DNA of 64,000 nt. It comes from Sweltsa coloradensis. Lineage: Eukaryota > Arthropoda > Insecta > Plecoptera > Chloroperlidae. The notes under the pieces were generated by a model. The model made no database searches, was not told the DNA's origin, and worked only from the letters and a program-made list of their open reading frames with translations. Made by a program: the position numbers and the translations under genes. This document shows positions 23,915 through 36,975 of this stretch, piece after piece. The DNA is taken from the NCBI GenBank assembly GCA_024449915.1, contig JAMZAV010000027.1, positions 1,178,001 to 1,242,000 on the forward strand, written 5' to 3'. Positions within the stretch are counted from its first letter, which is position 1, and every line of letters starts with the position of its first letter.

Positions 23915-26636
23915 ATTAAATGCGAGAAACTAGAACGATGAAGAAACTTACCGGGTTCAAACATTTTCACGACCAAAAGAAGCAAGGAATCGACAATCGT
24001 CACTCAGGTCCATCTGTCACCGGATAAGGCGGGCGAGTCAGTTTCACCCTCCTTCCCACTTCAACTACCCAGCCAACACGGCCACGCGTGTACGCACACA
24101 CAAGGACAGTGGTGGAGGACATCGCCACTCCTGACGCGTTCGACCTTAGAGTTGTTGCCATTCATACCACTGAAAACACCGCACCGCTTTGATACCTACA
24201 CATAATTATTTTGCCCTAACTTTATGTTATAGATACAATGATACCTTCAAAGACAACTATTAGTACGGTTCATCAAAATTGTTTAACATCGCTTTATAAT
24301 TTTTTTGCTCAAGTTGAGTCTCACTTTTCTTTACTATGAGTCTTGCTTATATCTTTTAATAACATTTTTACAAAAAAAAAATATTTTGTAAAATCTGAAT
24401 AATAAATTACTTTTTTTTAATCTTCTACCTCGTTCATATTTGCGTGAATATAATTAAACAAACAAAAGGCGTGCAAGCCAAAGTCCATGTATTATTGTCT
24501 TATACGTCTTCCTTCATGAAATATGAGGTGATCTCAGCTTCCTATTAAAAACCCTTTGTAAACGAATTCAACACTACCGATGCTTATATGGTCTCTTCGT
24601 TCAAAAAAGTGTGTCCATTGTTCAGCAATTTCTCTCAGTTGCTCGCGTTCAAGGAGAGGAAGCCATGGAATTTTTATTACCTTTCTTGAAACGTTTTGTC
24701 AAAAGTAGTTCTAGAGAAAACGTTTGTGTTTTGTTTTACAAGATGTGAGATTTATCGCAATTCGTATTTCAAACTTAACCACATTCGCCATAGTATTTAT
24801 TTTATTTCTACCGAGTACATTTCGAGTGTATGAACTCATTGTTGAACTCATTGTGGATCGGAAATATATTTATTTATTGAATCAAACTAATAGTGTACGG
24901 TGAATGAGTCTTAAAAAATCACATTCATTACCAAATAATATGTACACATGTTATTATTTTAAATTTGTATTACACTTAATCTAAAATGGCAATGATTCTT
25001 GTATTAAAGTTCATTAAATAAAAACATTTTTATACATTACATTAGGAAATGCAATTAATTGTTGAACTGGTTTAAATAATAATGAATATTAATGAAAGAT
25101 TATTTAAAATAAATTAAACGGATTTCGGTCATTGCACGCTTGAAGTAACGTACGTGTGTTGTAACAATAAATGTCCCAAAAACCGACATATGTAAGTCAT
25201 AATATTATAACACTTCTAAAAAATGTAAGTTTAAAAAACAGGATGGCTTCGAAATATCTTTAAGGAAGTAGTTATACCTTATATTTTCAGTGGAAGTGAA
25301 TAATTTGAAACTAAGCCATTTTGTAACGCATGTAAATATAATGCTACTTATATGATATTTCGAGTATCCACATTGTGAGCACGAACTATGAATGAACTAT
25401 ACAAATAACTTAATATACTACAACAATAACGGGCATCGGAAGTAAAAACACAACCCTGAAAGTTATTTGGTAAACTGAACTCCCTCTCATAGTCAGGCCT
25501 AGTGTGAAGAAGATAATCTTGAATGACGAGGAATGGGACACTTCACAGATAAAAGAAGGGTAGATACGTGACCAAGCTACCAAACAGACCTCGGAGAAAG
25601 AATACTGCAGATTCCTCCGCATTTGAAACGGAACGATTAACACGTTCTCATGTTTCTGATCTTTATAATATAAAGAGCGAAGAAGAATGGGTTGGAAAAT
25701 AGCTTTCACTGAATTTTCTGGTTTTGAGTTAAATAAAACAGAAATAACTGTGGTGAATATTTCATCTTGCCTACATATTATGCGTAAAAGATGAATAACG
25801 AAATAATACGTTTATGTTTCTGCTCAAAGTTTTGTTCTGGCCATAATCCGTCGCCTTTCATATTTTGTTGAACGGTAGGCCCCTGTAGGCAAACATCCCA
25901 TCAACGATGTTGAATGTAAGGGATTTCATACTTATTCGTGAATAATGAGATTTGAAAACAAAATAAAAGTATGAACAAGATTATCTTTGCCCGTGCTTAT
26001 GTGTAAATGGACCCGTTTTGCGCAATATTTCTACTTTTCCTTTCAGCGCGTATCTTTGGGGATTCATTAATAACCAATATCATGTTCTATTATTATATAT
26101 AATATTTATAATTTATAATATTTTATGTGAAGATATTGATATAAAGAAAATATCATTAAAATGTCATATCAATCGAATATCATGTTCGGTTGTACAGGTG
26201 GACATACGGGCAGAAAATGATGAATAGAGGGGAGTTTTCTCCCTTAAAAAAATCATCTAGTCTCAACAAGAACGATTTTAAATACTAAGGAACTGCAAAT
26301 TTTGAAATTCATCATTCGCCTTTGAGAGAGGAAAATATTCACTTTGTTTGTTCTGGGATTGAACCGTCCCCCCCCCAACCGCCCCCCCCCCAAACATAAC
26401 TTTATCCTGAAACATTTTTAACCGATCTATTTTATTAGTTTGGAAACACTCCAGTACGTGTTATATTGATTTCATGGCAATCAATCCAGAAATTAACAAC
26501 CCAACCCATTCGAGATGCATTATTTAAATTTCTGAATATATTTCCATATAATTGATAATGTTTTCAAATTGTAATAATCCTACCGGTACTGATACAGGTA
26601 TTTTCATCTAAGACCATCGTGTTTACCTGTTTACAG

Positions 26637-26930
26637 TCGTCCCTACATGCAAGGAAGACCGCGAGGAGCTCTTCGGCGCTCTGAAACACGAAACAGTAGC
26701 GTTACGTTGCGAGGTTGACGCCAACCCTCAGACGGTGACCTTCCACTGGACGTTCAACAACTCCGGCGACCTGACCGAGGTTCCCGCGTCGCGCCACACG
26801 AGCGCTGGCATCGTGTCCCGGCTCAACTACACCCCAGTCTCGGACATGGACTACGGCACGCTCTCGTGTTGGGGGGCCAACTCTGTAGGACACCAGAGGA
26901 CGCCGTGCGTCTTCCAAGTTGTGGCCGCAG
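26637..26930 (+). CDS. Sidestep-family receptor, exon coding a complete Ig domain
   Basis: Internal exon of 294 bases, phase 1 in and phase 1 out, flanked by TTTACAG and GTGAGA, with no frame defect. It encodes about 98 residues: FVPTCKEDREELFGALKHE, then TVALRCEVDANPQTVTFHW, then TFNNSGDLTEVP, SRLNYTPVSDMDYGTLSCWG and ANSVGHQRTPCVFQVVAAG. It carries the B-strand cysteine (ALRCEVDANP), the C-strand tryptophan (FHWTF) and the F-strand signature DMDYGTLSCWGAN of a C2-set Ig domain. NNS and NYT are potential N-glycosylation sites. This is the membrane-proximal Ig, the fifth by analogy with Drosophila Side. It is strongly GC-rich against its introns. Because both boundaries are phase 1, this single-domain exon could be skipped in frame. 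Confidence 0.93.
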
Positions 26931-29503
26931 GTGAGAACTACTGTATTTTAAACCACATCACGGAGTTAATATGGTACAATCCAATTAGTAATCGAAAATG
27001 TAATTCAATCCCCTAAATGTACGATATAAGTTTTTAATCCCATACATACAATAACGAAGAAAATATTCAAGTGTAATTCGCCTTATTGATGTGTATCTTT
27101 TAACATTTGTTTGTATCTTTGAGGATTCCATAAACAAACAATATTTTAATTTCTCGTTTATGTCAATATATTGATATAAAGAAAATATCAGAAAAATTGC
27201 ATATTAATCGGATTGTATGTTCGGCGGTAAAGGTGAACAATCGGAATATGAATTATGATTTTTCTGAAATAAATGCAGTTGATATAAAACACCTTTTTAA
27301 ATAAATCATCGCAATTCGTAACTTATTTTGTATCTGTTGTTTCATAAAAAACTTGACTGGTACATTTACGTATCTCACAAGTACAATTTCTGAAGTTGTA
27401 GGCTAAAATATCAGATACCTATTGAAAAATATAAACACACAAAATAAAAATATCACTAAAATGTTTATTTAATGCACATTTTCTCGATTTTTCTATGTTG
27501 GTGTGGATAATAACATGTTTAAAAAAACAGCGCAAGTTAAAATGTTCAACCCTTGCCAGTTACGTCGTTTTGAAAATCCAATTCAATCAATTAATGCAAT
27601 TGTAACAAATTCGAAACCTGTCACAATTTTCATGAACGAGCATTCGCGAACAAAAATATTAAAAACTATGTAATTTTAGATTGTGTTAAAATATATCAAG
27701 CACTTTATGTTCAGCTATAAACCTTTTAACACATTCAAAGCATGTATTTCGCATTTTTGCAATTTTATATTGTTTCCAATTTAACTACTAATGCTGCGCT
27801 CTTGTGTCCAGGAATATCCAATTATGTTTATTCAAATGCATGAGTGTCGAGACCGAATGCCCGACGGATGTTTAGATTACCCAGTAACAACATGTTTGCG
27901 GTGTAAATTATTACATATGTTTCAACCACGTACGTAATGCCATTCGAAAACCCTCAGATCAGTATGTAAATTATGTATTTTACCGAGTTAAAAGGGAAAC
28001 AGGTCTTACACAATGGAATATGTTTACACAAATGGCTCAAAACGCTTATTTGTAAGCCAGCTCTTCTCGGGTTTTGTTGTAGCCTGGTGCAGCAAATTAG
28101 TAATCATAACGAACATTGCGCGCGCTACTTCCTGGTATTGCTAGTCATCTCACGCATATTTCATGTTTTAATTACGGTACAGTGTAAACAAACTTCACGG
28201 TTAAAACAGTTAAAAGTGCCTCTATTTACATTGTACAAACATAATACCATAGCTCACGATTGTAAAAACATTTTGTAATTTTTATACCATCAATATTTAC
28301 TCTCATGCACTGCATTGGAATTCTCCAGAACATGTTTATTAAAATTTTGTTTTACCATCTCAAAGTACGTCATATTTTTTATTTTATAACTGCATGTAAA
28401 AGAACAAGTTGTGTATACTTATAAATTTGATGCAGCGCATTTCCTGTCATTGTACATTGCTACGTTTTACTATGAGTTGTATATTTTGTTTGCGAGCATA
28501 TCGTTGAAAATGAATAAAAATTTGCGTTTTATTACAAGTATCGGGTGTAAAAAAAACGAAAATGGTATGATCGAGACAAACATAATAATATATTAAGCCA
28601 GTCGTTTTGACAAATATGTGATAATTACTGAAGAAAAAGTGGATTTTCAAGTTTTTGGTGGAGGTGCCGGTCCAGGAGAAAATAATAGTTTGTTTTTCGT
28701 TTAACTTTCTTAGGATGCACAACTGCAAAATAATTATATATTAAAATCATTTTCTCATCATTTAAATAATAACTCATTTAAATCTTGTAAGCAAACTTGT
28801 GGATATTTTAAATTTACTTATACAAAATAATGCACTAGCTTACGTTTTTCTTTGTACGGCCTTACAGTTTCTTTTTAAATTTTGTTCCTTTGTAATTTTT
28901 TCAGTCTTTTTCAACACATTCAATTTGTATTACTAAATATAACTATACTTAACTTTGTTCCCCCTTAATTTCACTTCTTTTAATATCTCTCAATTTCAAG
29001 AATATATTTTTTAAATTATGGTTTGACAACATCGTATTGAAAAATGTGTGTATAAAAAGTTCATAGTAGAGTTCACATTAAAAATGGCTGCCAATGGAAA
29101 GAGAAAATAGATGAGAGGCATTTTGTCGATTGTGATGGACACGTAGTCCGAACGAGTTAATCCCAATGACTGATGAGATAGGAATGCATATCTTGTGTGG
29201 AGGCTGTAACGGAGTAAATTACAATGATGCATCATCCAATATCCGGTTGTGACATCTTCTGTGTCGGGGTTGGCTTTTAGATTTAACATGGGTCAACCCG
29301 TTATACGTAAGGTGGTTGCGCAAACAATGCGAGAAAGACGAATTGTATTGCACAAGTGGACAGATAAGTTGAAAGGAATCAATATAATTCGTCGAAATAT
29401 ATATTTGCCATAATTACGTAATTCCATCATTCAAATTCAAGCAATGTAATTTTTTATAATAATATTTTTCAAAATATATAGTACGCGTTTTATGTGTATA
29501 GTA

Positions 29504-29808
29504 CTACGAAAACGCCAAAGTCGTTGTAAGACGAGTGAGTGAGCTATGTGTCGAGTACCCAGTAACATTCCCTTTCATCCCCATATAGCGTAGGCTGGAT
29601 CTAGACAGCATGGGTCTTTCCTCCTTAGCATATCAATATCATATGCTAGAGTAGCGCAATATGGACTTGACGCTGCCTACCAAATTAAACTCGAAATCCT
29701 ATCATTTATACCTATCAATCAACTTATAAGCAAATACAAAAATATTCCCGGATACTCAACACACGACTCGCTCACTCGTCTAACAACGACTTTGGCGTTT
29801 TTCTATAG
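29504..29808 (-). mobile_element. 305-bp TIR element, mariner-like TA target, copy 1
   Basis: The left end CTACGAAAACGCCAAAGTCG is mirrored on the right by CGACTTTGGCGTTTTTC. The arms continue through GACGAGTGAGTGAGC / GCTCACTCGTC and GAGTACCCAG / CCGGATACTC. The interior aligns in reverse orientation with 45837-46104 (AGGAAAGACCCATG, GATCCAGCC). TA precedes the left end and a near-TA follows the right end. Confidence 0.8.
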
Positions 29809-30304
29809 TCTAGTTGGGTAAGGCGCCTTTATACCCGAAATGTTGAAGACCCGGGTTGAAACAACGGTCGAGATAGACTTTTTTCTGGATTGCATTAAAA
29901 TATGATAAAACATGTTTTGAAATGCATATACAGTATTCTATGGAAAACATAGCCAGTACGAAATACGTGTAAAGATTCCAAGGTTTATTCAATCTCCCAG
30001 CGAAATGTTGGGGAAGACCTTGAGCGTGTAAGATTCGATACACCTTGATCACTGCGGACTTTCAAGGCATGACAAACAGGATTAGATAAAAACTACTTTT
30101 TGAAGAACAAAACCATTGTCGTTAAATTGAATCCTACTCATGTTCAGACTATTTTTCAATTTATTATTTCTTGTAGGTTTAAATCGCAACGGATGTTGCT
30201 GGTTTTGTTAACAGTTCTCAGTAAACTCGTACCAGATGTCTGTTTAAAATTTCAGCGCAATAGGTTCAGCGATTCGGCTGATTTTAGGCGTACACATTCA
30301 GTCC

Positions 30305-30363
30305 CTCGCTCGCTCACTCACTGACTCACTCACTTACTGACTCACTCACTCACTCACTCACTC
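30305..30363. repeat. (ACTC)n-type microsatellite
   Basis: Imperfect tandem units of CTCA/ACTC with CTGA and CTTA variants. Confidence 0.9.
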
Positions 30364-31142
30364 ACAAACACAGGTACAGACTAAGCGCCATTTTTCTTGA
30401 ATTGTAAGACTGCGCTCTCTCGTAGACAGCATGTCTCCATTTGCACCTTGCTTTTACTCTTGTTTAAAAGTGTTCTTTAGATGTGTATTTCGTCGCTTAG
30501 ATTGTTTTAATCTGATATGAATATGAATCCAACTGGCATTTACTGTAGATCAAACTTTATTTCTACATGTTCTAATTTATGTAAATATTTAATTATTGAA
30601 ACTCTAGACAATAAAAGTCTCATAGAGCAAATAAATAAGTTCATTCTTTTCGTTTTTTCTTTTTGTATGTATCTTTCGTTTTCTTTCTCTTAATTTCATT
30701 TTTGATTAATTTTCATTCATTTCCCCTTTTCAATTTACTTTTTGAATTTTTAATAATAATTCGACGTCACTAGTACACCTTTTTCTGAAATATAATTATT
30801 TAACAATATACTAAACTACAGTTTGTATTTTATGTGTGAATATATGTTCATAGCTAATTTATTGTTTTACTTTGTAAAATCCCTTTTACATTTTATGAAT
30901 ATAACTGTAGATAAATAAAAGTAAATACAAAATTAATATATAAAAATAAAATCACATTTGTTTACTGAGCTTTAAGCTTGCATCGTATTTTGTTCGAGTC
31001 TACAACAGCCTGTTAACAATCATGTTTTCTCCACCCCTAGTGGTTCTTATCGGATCGAGAAACCTCCCCGTGAACATAACGTGTTGTGTTTCGTAAACGA
31101 ATCATCACTTAGTTTCTATCTCGTTTCCATAATTTCTTTCAG

Positions 31143-31446
31143 GTCGTCCGTTCCCCCTCCAGAACTGCTCCGTCGTAAACCAGACCTCGGACTCCCTCCA
31201 CGTGGAGTGCGTGGAGAACTTCGACGGTGGACTTCCCCCAGAGCTTTCTCGTCGAGCTTCTTGAGCTTCCCGCCAAGCGCGCTGCGCGTAACGCTAGCGT
31301 CGCGCGTGCACCGCCCGTGTTCGATGTGTACGGCCTCGAACCGGGCGCATCGTACCAACTCAACATGTACGCCGTCAACGCTAAGGGCAGGAGCGAACCA
31401 TTCATCATAGAAGCTGTCACTTTTAAGGGCGTCGCTAAATACACTG
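31143..31446 (+). CDS. Sidestep-family receptor, exon coding the FN3 domain; 1-base frameshift
   Basis: Internal exon after ATTTCTTTCAG, ending at donor GTAAGA, phase 1 to phase 1. It opens in frame as GRPFPLQNCSVVNQTSDSL then HVECVENFDGGLP, the start of an FN3 domain with NCS and NQT glycosylation motifs. At the run of five C's (31235-31239) there is one base too many. The upstream frame then hits TGA at 31264-31266, while the next frame continues as QSFLVELLELPAKRAARNAS and PPVFDVYGLEPGASYQLNMY. It ends with the FN3 G-strand region AVNAKGRSEPFIIEAVTFKG. Removing one C makes the exon 303 nt with phases that fit both neighbours. A four-to-five C homopolymer error is likely; a genuine null mutation cannot be excluded. 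NAS adds a third glycosylation site. Confidence 0.88.
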
Positions 31447-34400
31447 GTAAGATACCTCTTCATTATTTCAATGCTAAAATAATATTTAGTACTATGGTGG
31501 AACAGGATGGAGGGCATTTTCCTGTCTTGTAGGGGTGAAGGAAACTTAATTTCGATAAAACATGTCCTCCTTTTGGTAAGGGCGGTGTTCATTATAAGCA
31601 CGCCATTGAAGTTATGTTGGATCTTGTAGGATATGATGTACCGTTTATCCACCGTTTTAAGCGATATAGCAAGTTAATATTTAAGAACAAATTTAATTTT
31701 GTAAGTGTTAGTTTGAGAATTCAAACTTTAAATTCTATGACAAGAAAGTTCACAATGTTAAAGTTCCAAGTAAGGAAAAACGTCATTTATGGTTGTTAAC
31801 AAGGTCACAAGGTTAAGGAAAAGATATAAAATTAATTTTCATAATCGTTAGCATAAAAATGAAGATTGAAAAAAGTAATTAAACTCATTTCCAGCGATAT
31901 AAATGAATAAACTTGAACCAAGTATCTACTTACTCAGTCGCAAACTACTTTTCAGAAGGTGCTATTTAATTTTAATTGGACCTAGCCAACCCTATATAAG
32001 CGTTGACGTTATTGAAGCACACATAATGACCGACCAGAGTTTGGTATTTTTAATATTAAACGACGACCAATTATTGTTACTTGATTAAATGTCAAGTTCA
32101 AGTTGTATAGTGGCGGTATAATATCAATAAAAATATAATGTACTTTGAAAAATGGCATTTTAAATATTATAACAAATTGCTTTTATAAAACTATGATCAA
32201 ATTGGTGTACTACTCACAGACATATCTACACAGTGTCTAAATTCATCTTGTTTCCAATTAAAGATCTCTAACTAGATAGGGAACAGTTAATGAGAGTTGC
32301 TATCTAGTGCAAAAGTATTCCTCTGAAATGGAGAACCTTGACTCTACTCAAACGCATCGTATTGGTGCGCGTCTGCGCGTGTTGCCTGCAGGGATAATCC
32401 GCTCTTAACACAGTCTAGCGCTTTGAGACAATGCGTCACGATTCGTTTAATAAACTGAGTAAAACATCACGGTTGTATAATAGCTCCAAACAATGAACAT
32501 ACGAGTCGCTTTTGTGTGGTTTACTTGTTCCGGATACTAATGCACTGAAATTATGCCAGGAGCGATTATGAGTTATTTCAGTACAGTGAAGCAAGAAAGT
32601 ATAAGTGGGAATATCTTTTGTCAACGAACTCGGCAACTATCGTATTGAGTTGGCCTTTTAGTCGCTTGATACTTAACGTACATCTTTATTAATTTATATT
32701 CACTCGCCTGTTAATTTTCACCAGTATTAACACATTTGTTATTTATTTCATATTTCTCTATTTTTTATTCTTCATATTTTCATAATTAAGTGTATCATTA
32801 GTAGAAATTTGTACAATATGATTTTTTTGAATCATTTTTACACTTGTGGAGATAAATTCCATGTAGCAATATGTATGCAATTATGTTATAAATAGAAATT
32901 ATCAACGAAACTCTCCGTTATAGTTGGTGCAGTAGAATTCTCTCCGCAATCGGAGGAATTCATTAAAAAAGTTCAGTTGATAAATTCCAAATGAACAGGT
33001 TGTAATTCACTGGTGTATTTACCAATTACGCTAAGTACACACATGCACATGCAGGATTCCCTGTAACGAACACATTGAAATCAGTGCAAATAAGAAGGCA
33101 GCAGACAAATAGTATGTTAATTGCACGAGAATGACAATAAGAGACTTTCGACTCCTAATCAGGATTTAATATCGTCATCTTTGATTGTGTACAAATATCT
33201 CCATGCCGGCGAATACCGAGAAGAGCAACTGATGAACGCGAGGCGAAGAAGAATCGAGCTACGCAGCGCTTTTGTGTTCTTGTCAACACGAGACGTAATT
33301 GAGAGATATTATTCAGATTCCATCACCATCAACCATCAACCATCAACCGCGGCCGACGCAGAGCGAGTGACGAGAGAACAATAGCTCAAACGCAAAGCGC
33401 TTTCATTCGTTATTGCGAAACCTACTTTAATTTCTGGCAAAGTCCATTAAAATTCGTGTTATTTTTTTTTTTTTACCGTTTTTATGAAATATGATTTCGT
33501 ATACAAAAATTAGTAATATATAAGATAGATTTTTAGCGTGAATTAAAAATCAAATTTGTTCTTGGTCTATATGCAACCATGCTACACGTTACAAATTATT
33601 AACAGTTTTAGAGTAAAGCATTGGATTTAATATCACAGACTATTGAACTACTCATTGAATTAAAGATATACCTCAACACAAATCGCAAAATGTAAAACAT
33701 TCTGGGAAAATGCTTCCCAATATGCATCGAGTTGGCGTCCGAACTTAGTTGCTTTCAATAAGGATGTCAAACGACTAAGCCACTGTATGTTTCCGCCAGT
33801 GCCTAATATTTACGTTTTCCTAATCATTCATGGTAAAGTTATAATCATATCTATGTGTGTCGTTCTACAAATCATTCAAGTAACATTATTAATTACAGAA
33901 TATAAAAATTATCATGTGATAATAATACTTGATTATGATAATCAATTTTATTTACACTAATTAAGACAGATCACTGTTTCATATTCATATAGGACAACTT
34001 AAAACAGTTTTGGCAAATGTAGGAACTCATTAAATTGCTTTGTTCATATATGTATTTAGTTTTCCTTTTTTTCGTAAAATATTTGGCATTACTTTAAAAT
34101 TAATGTGTGATGATATCAATGCAACAAGTACAGATTATAAATACTTACACTTATATTGTATTTCGATTAAAATCTATCGTGTTTTATTTCAACATCTCGC
34201 CATACATGTACGTACGTATGCCATACACGAATACATATACAATACATTCCGGCTTACGGAGAGGAAATGTAACTGACTGCAGAATGCAACTTCCCTTCAG
34301 TTATCATGCACATGTGCAATTTGTAACTAACTTTTACATATCTTTATTAGCCTCACTTCTATGTCCGTCCGTCCTCCCAAGTGTGTTTCACGTCTCACAA

Positions 34401-34490
34401 TAATAACTGGTCAAAACATCCGAATCATATGCATTTTTATTTTTGTTGGCATCGTCTTTCAACAAAAATGATAAAATAAATTAAATAATA

Positions 34491-34538
34491 AATAAATTGT
34501 ATTTAGAGTCTACCCACTCAGTTATATAACTGATTTGG
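34491..34538 (-). mobile_element. 3' tip of a family 1 SINE
   Basis: The reverse complement of the family's last 45 bases: GTATTTAGAGTCTACCCAC, then CAGTTATATAACTGATTT. AATAAATA repeats precede it, matching the ATTT-type tail. Everything upstream in the SINE is missing, as expected for strong 5' truncation. Confidence 0.75.
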
Positions 34539-35201
34539 ATTGCACACAGATTGTTGTTGGTAAATTTGGGGAAAAGTAAGGGGTGGAGGGGGCTTGTTCC
34601 ACCAAAAGATGTTTAATTAATTTGCTTTTTACCTATACTAGAATGAGTGAACAAGTAAGATACATTTTTACTTTCGTATCCCTGTGTATACCCGGCACCT
34701 CCACCAAAAACGAGAATTATCGGCGTAATGTATTTATTTTTAAATTATTTTATGATCCGTTGATTAATTAACTTCGCTCCCACTTTTGAGTATATTTTAT
34801 GACTCGTTCTTATATAAACATTGATGAGTTTTGAACGATCACATTACTAGAACACGTAATGTTAGTAATGAAGCACTTCGTCGTGCGTTAATTATGTACT
34901 TGGTCCACAAGGTTGCGAGAAACACTGTTGACATTACAAATACTTTTGACAGGCTGGGATGGAGAAACAGATGCCGCCAACATAATAAATGTCCCACTGA
35001 CAGTTTTCTGTCTGATTTCTGAAAACGGGGATTGATTTTAAAGCGTGATGTAAACGAATCTGACGTTACTTTTGTCTGTGCGTGATGTGTGAACATTGAA
35101 ACTATATTTTACAACACTTCGTCTTCATAGAAAATAGGACAATATTCGAACTTAATACTCTTCTTAAAACAAAAAAACGAAACTAAACAGAACAGTGCTA
35201 A

Positions 35202-35778
35202 GTCTGTTTTACCCTGTTTCTCAGTTTTCTATAATATGCATCTATGTAAAAAAATATAGTGAATGAAATTTAAACCCGGGCACTATTAGAACTTCAAAAC
35301 AATTCTATTATTTTTTTTCTGATCGGGCACACGGCATATATATCATCTTCAAAATAGTTTCAAACTGCAAGTACATCTAGCACAGCGCTCAAAGTTGATG
35401 GTTGTTTTTCTGGGATATTAATGTTAACCTGTTCTTCAGTTTATAAAAGATAAAATATTGATTTTTAAGAACAGTGTCCCCTGCAAATTTTTCTGTTTTC
35501 TGGTACAAATTGTAAAAAAATATCTGTATCAAAAAAATCGTGGGACATATCAAAGTGTCAATTATAATAAAACATTAATGTCACAGAAACACAACTATCT
35601 ACGGGGAACGATGTGCTAGATGTAATTGCAGTTTGAAATTATGTATGTTGTCCCGGGTGCCCAATGAAAAAATTGAAAAAAATGTTTTGGTGTTCTAATA
35701 GTGGCAGATTTCAATTTCATTAGCTACATTTTTAAAAGATGGATTTTTTTGAAAATGGAAAAACAGGGTGGATTAGTC
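35202..35778. mobile_element. 577-bp foldback element, probable TTAA target
   Basis: Inverted arms of about 235 bp each with a spacer of roughly 110 bp. The left arm begins GTCTGTTTTACCCTGTTT; the right arm ends AACAGGGTGGATTAGTC. Internal pairs include CACTATTAGAAC / GTTCTAATAGTG and CAAACTGCAAGTACATCTAG / CTAGATGTAATTGCAGTTTG. TTAA follows the right end (35779-35782) and CTAA precedes the left (35198-35201), one change from TTAA. Non-coding. Confidence 0.82.
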
Positions 35779-36350
35779 TTAAGTCCGGATATAATCATTT
35801 TTCCTATCAAAACACCGGTTCTGATAATTTCTTGTTAATACTTCACCGACGTACTCGTACATGAAATATACATAACACGCATTCTAACCACGTCTATGAT
35901 TGAGTGTTGCTGTTTGGACCATCGTCCACCTCCTACGCATAATATTGTCTCGATTGTCCTTGTTTGAGTAGTCTTATATATAAGATGATAAGCCCGCAGC
36001 TCAATTAATCATCGGCAGCTGAGCTGTCACACAAAGCGCAACCACAACCATGCTGTGTCCTCGAGCAACAGTTGTTCGTGTCCATCAATACATGTCTCGT
36101 TCTCCACACTAGCTTAGTTCGATATAGCGTTCAGTTCGATGTCGTGTATTGTTCGTAAGACTATTTGTTATCATCCTATGTTCGAAGATGATGATAATAA
36201 TAACCTAGCCTAATCCAACAAAAAGTTGGGTGGCGACGGAAGAACAACACAAAACTCTTGAGTCCCCGGGTCTGTCGAAGTTGAGTAGCCGTGACTGACT
36301 CTTCGCCCATATTGTCTCGTTGTTCGCCTTTACTTTAGATAATACTTTGA

Positions 36351-36975
36351 GGCTATTGTAATCAAGGTAGGGTCAAAACCTTGGAAGTCCATGAAAGTTG
36401 GCCTTTAATAAAACGACGAATTTTTTTTTTTTCGGGACATAACCTCACTATCGGTCATATCTCGTTTTTTTTTTTTACAATAGTTTAGCCAGCACAGCTA
36501 GTGCAAAATTAAATTTTGTGAATCGGTTTTCTGGATATAGTTTCTTAACACCTTCAGCTACAACTTCAACTATAAGGACAAATAGATTTCTGAAATAACA
36601 GTTGGCGTACGATTTTTTTTGCCAGACGATACAAAACTCAAAAAAACTCGTATTTGTACCGTTTGACAAAAAAATCGAACACCAACTGTTATTTCAGAAA
36701 TCTATTTGTCTTTATAGTTGAAGTTGTAGCTAAAGGTGTAAAGAAAATATATCCAGAAAATTGATTCACAAAATTTAATTTTGCACTAGCTGTGTTGGCT
36801 ACACTATTGTCAAAAAACGACATATAATGGCCGATAGTGAGGTTATGTCCCCCCCCCCCCCCCCAAAAAAAAAACATTTTTTTTCTGTTTTAAGTAAGGC
36901 CCTCTTTCAATCAGAAAATTTTTCAGCCATGTTTCATCAACTTTCAAATTATCGGACAGAGGTGGTACAATAGCC
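36351..36975. mobile_element. 625-bp foldback element, near-TTAA target
   Basis: The outermost ends are a perfect GGCTATTGTA / TACAATAGCC pair, preceded by TTGA and followed by TTAA. The core arms pair over about 200 bp: GGGACATAACCTCACTATCG / CGATAGTGAGGTTATGTCCC and AAATAGATTTCTGAAATAAC / GTTATTTCAGAAATCTATTT. They meet at a centre that reads GTATTTGTACCG. A run of 17 C followed by A's interrupts the right arm. The two short minus-strand open frames here are readings of the two arms. Confidence 0.82.

Larger units (their letters stand above)
23377..26636 (+). other. Intron (3.3 kb) between Ig domains
   Basis: Phase 1 intron from GTGAGT to GTTTACCTGTTTACAG. It contains a small TIR element (23482-23603), a family 1 SINE 3' half (23756-23914) and a C-rich run at 26367-26392. 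A GC-rich stretch near 24000-24190 has no recognisable content. In 24200-26360 nothing was recognised. Confidence 0.85.
26931..31142 (+). other. Intron (4.2 kb) between Ig and FN3 domains
   Basis: Phase 1 intron from GTGAGA to an AATTTCTTTCAG acceptor. It contains a TA-flanked TIR element (29504-29808), an ACTC-rich tandem run (30305-30363) and a short dispersed motif at 28651-28680. Nothing was recognised in 26931-28640, 28690-29500, 29810-30300 or 30370-31140. Confidence 0.85.

Noticed and set aside
31116..31652. 178-residue minus-strand open frame over the FN3 exon
   Set aside because: It is antisense to a GC-rich coding exon. The + strand has splice sites, family motifs and matching phases.
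36475..36877. Two short minus-strand open frames with similar peptides
   Set aside because: They are readings of the two inverted arms of one foldback element.
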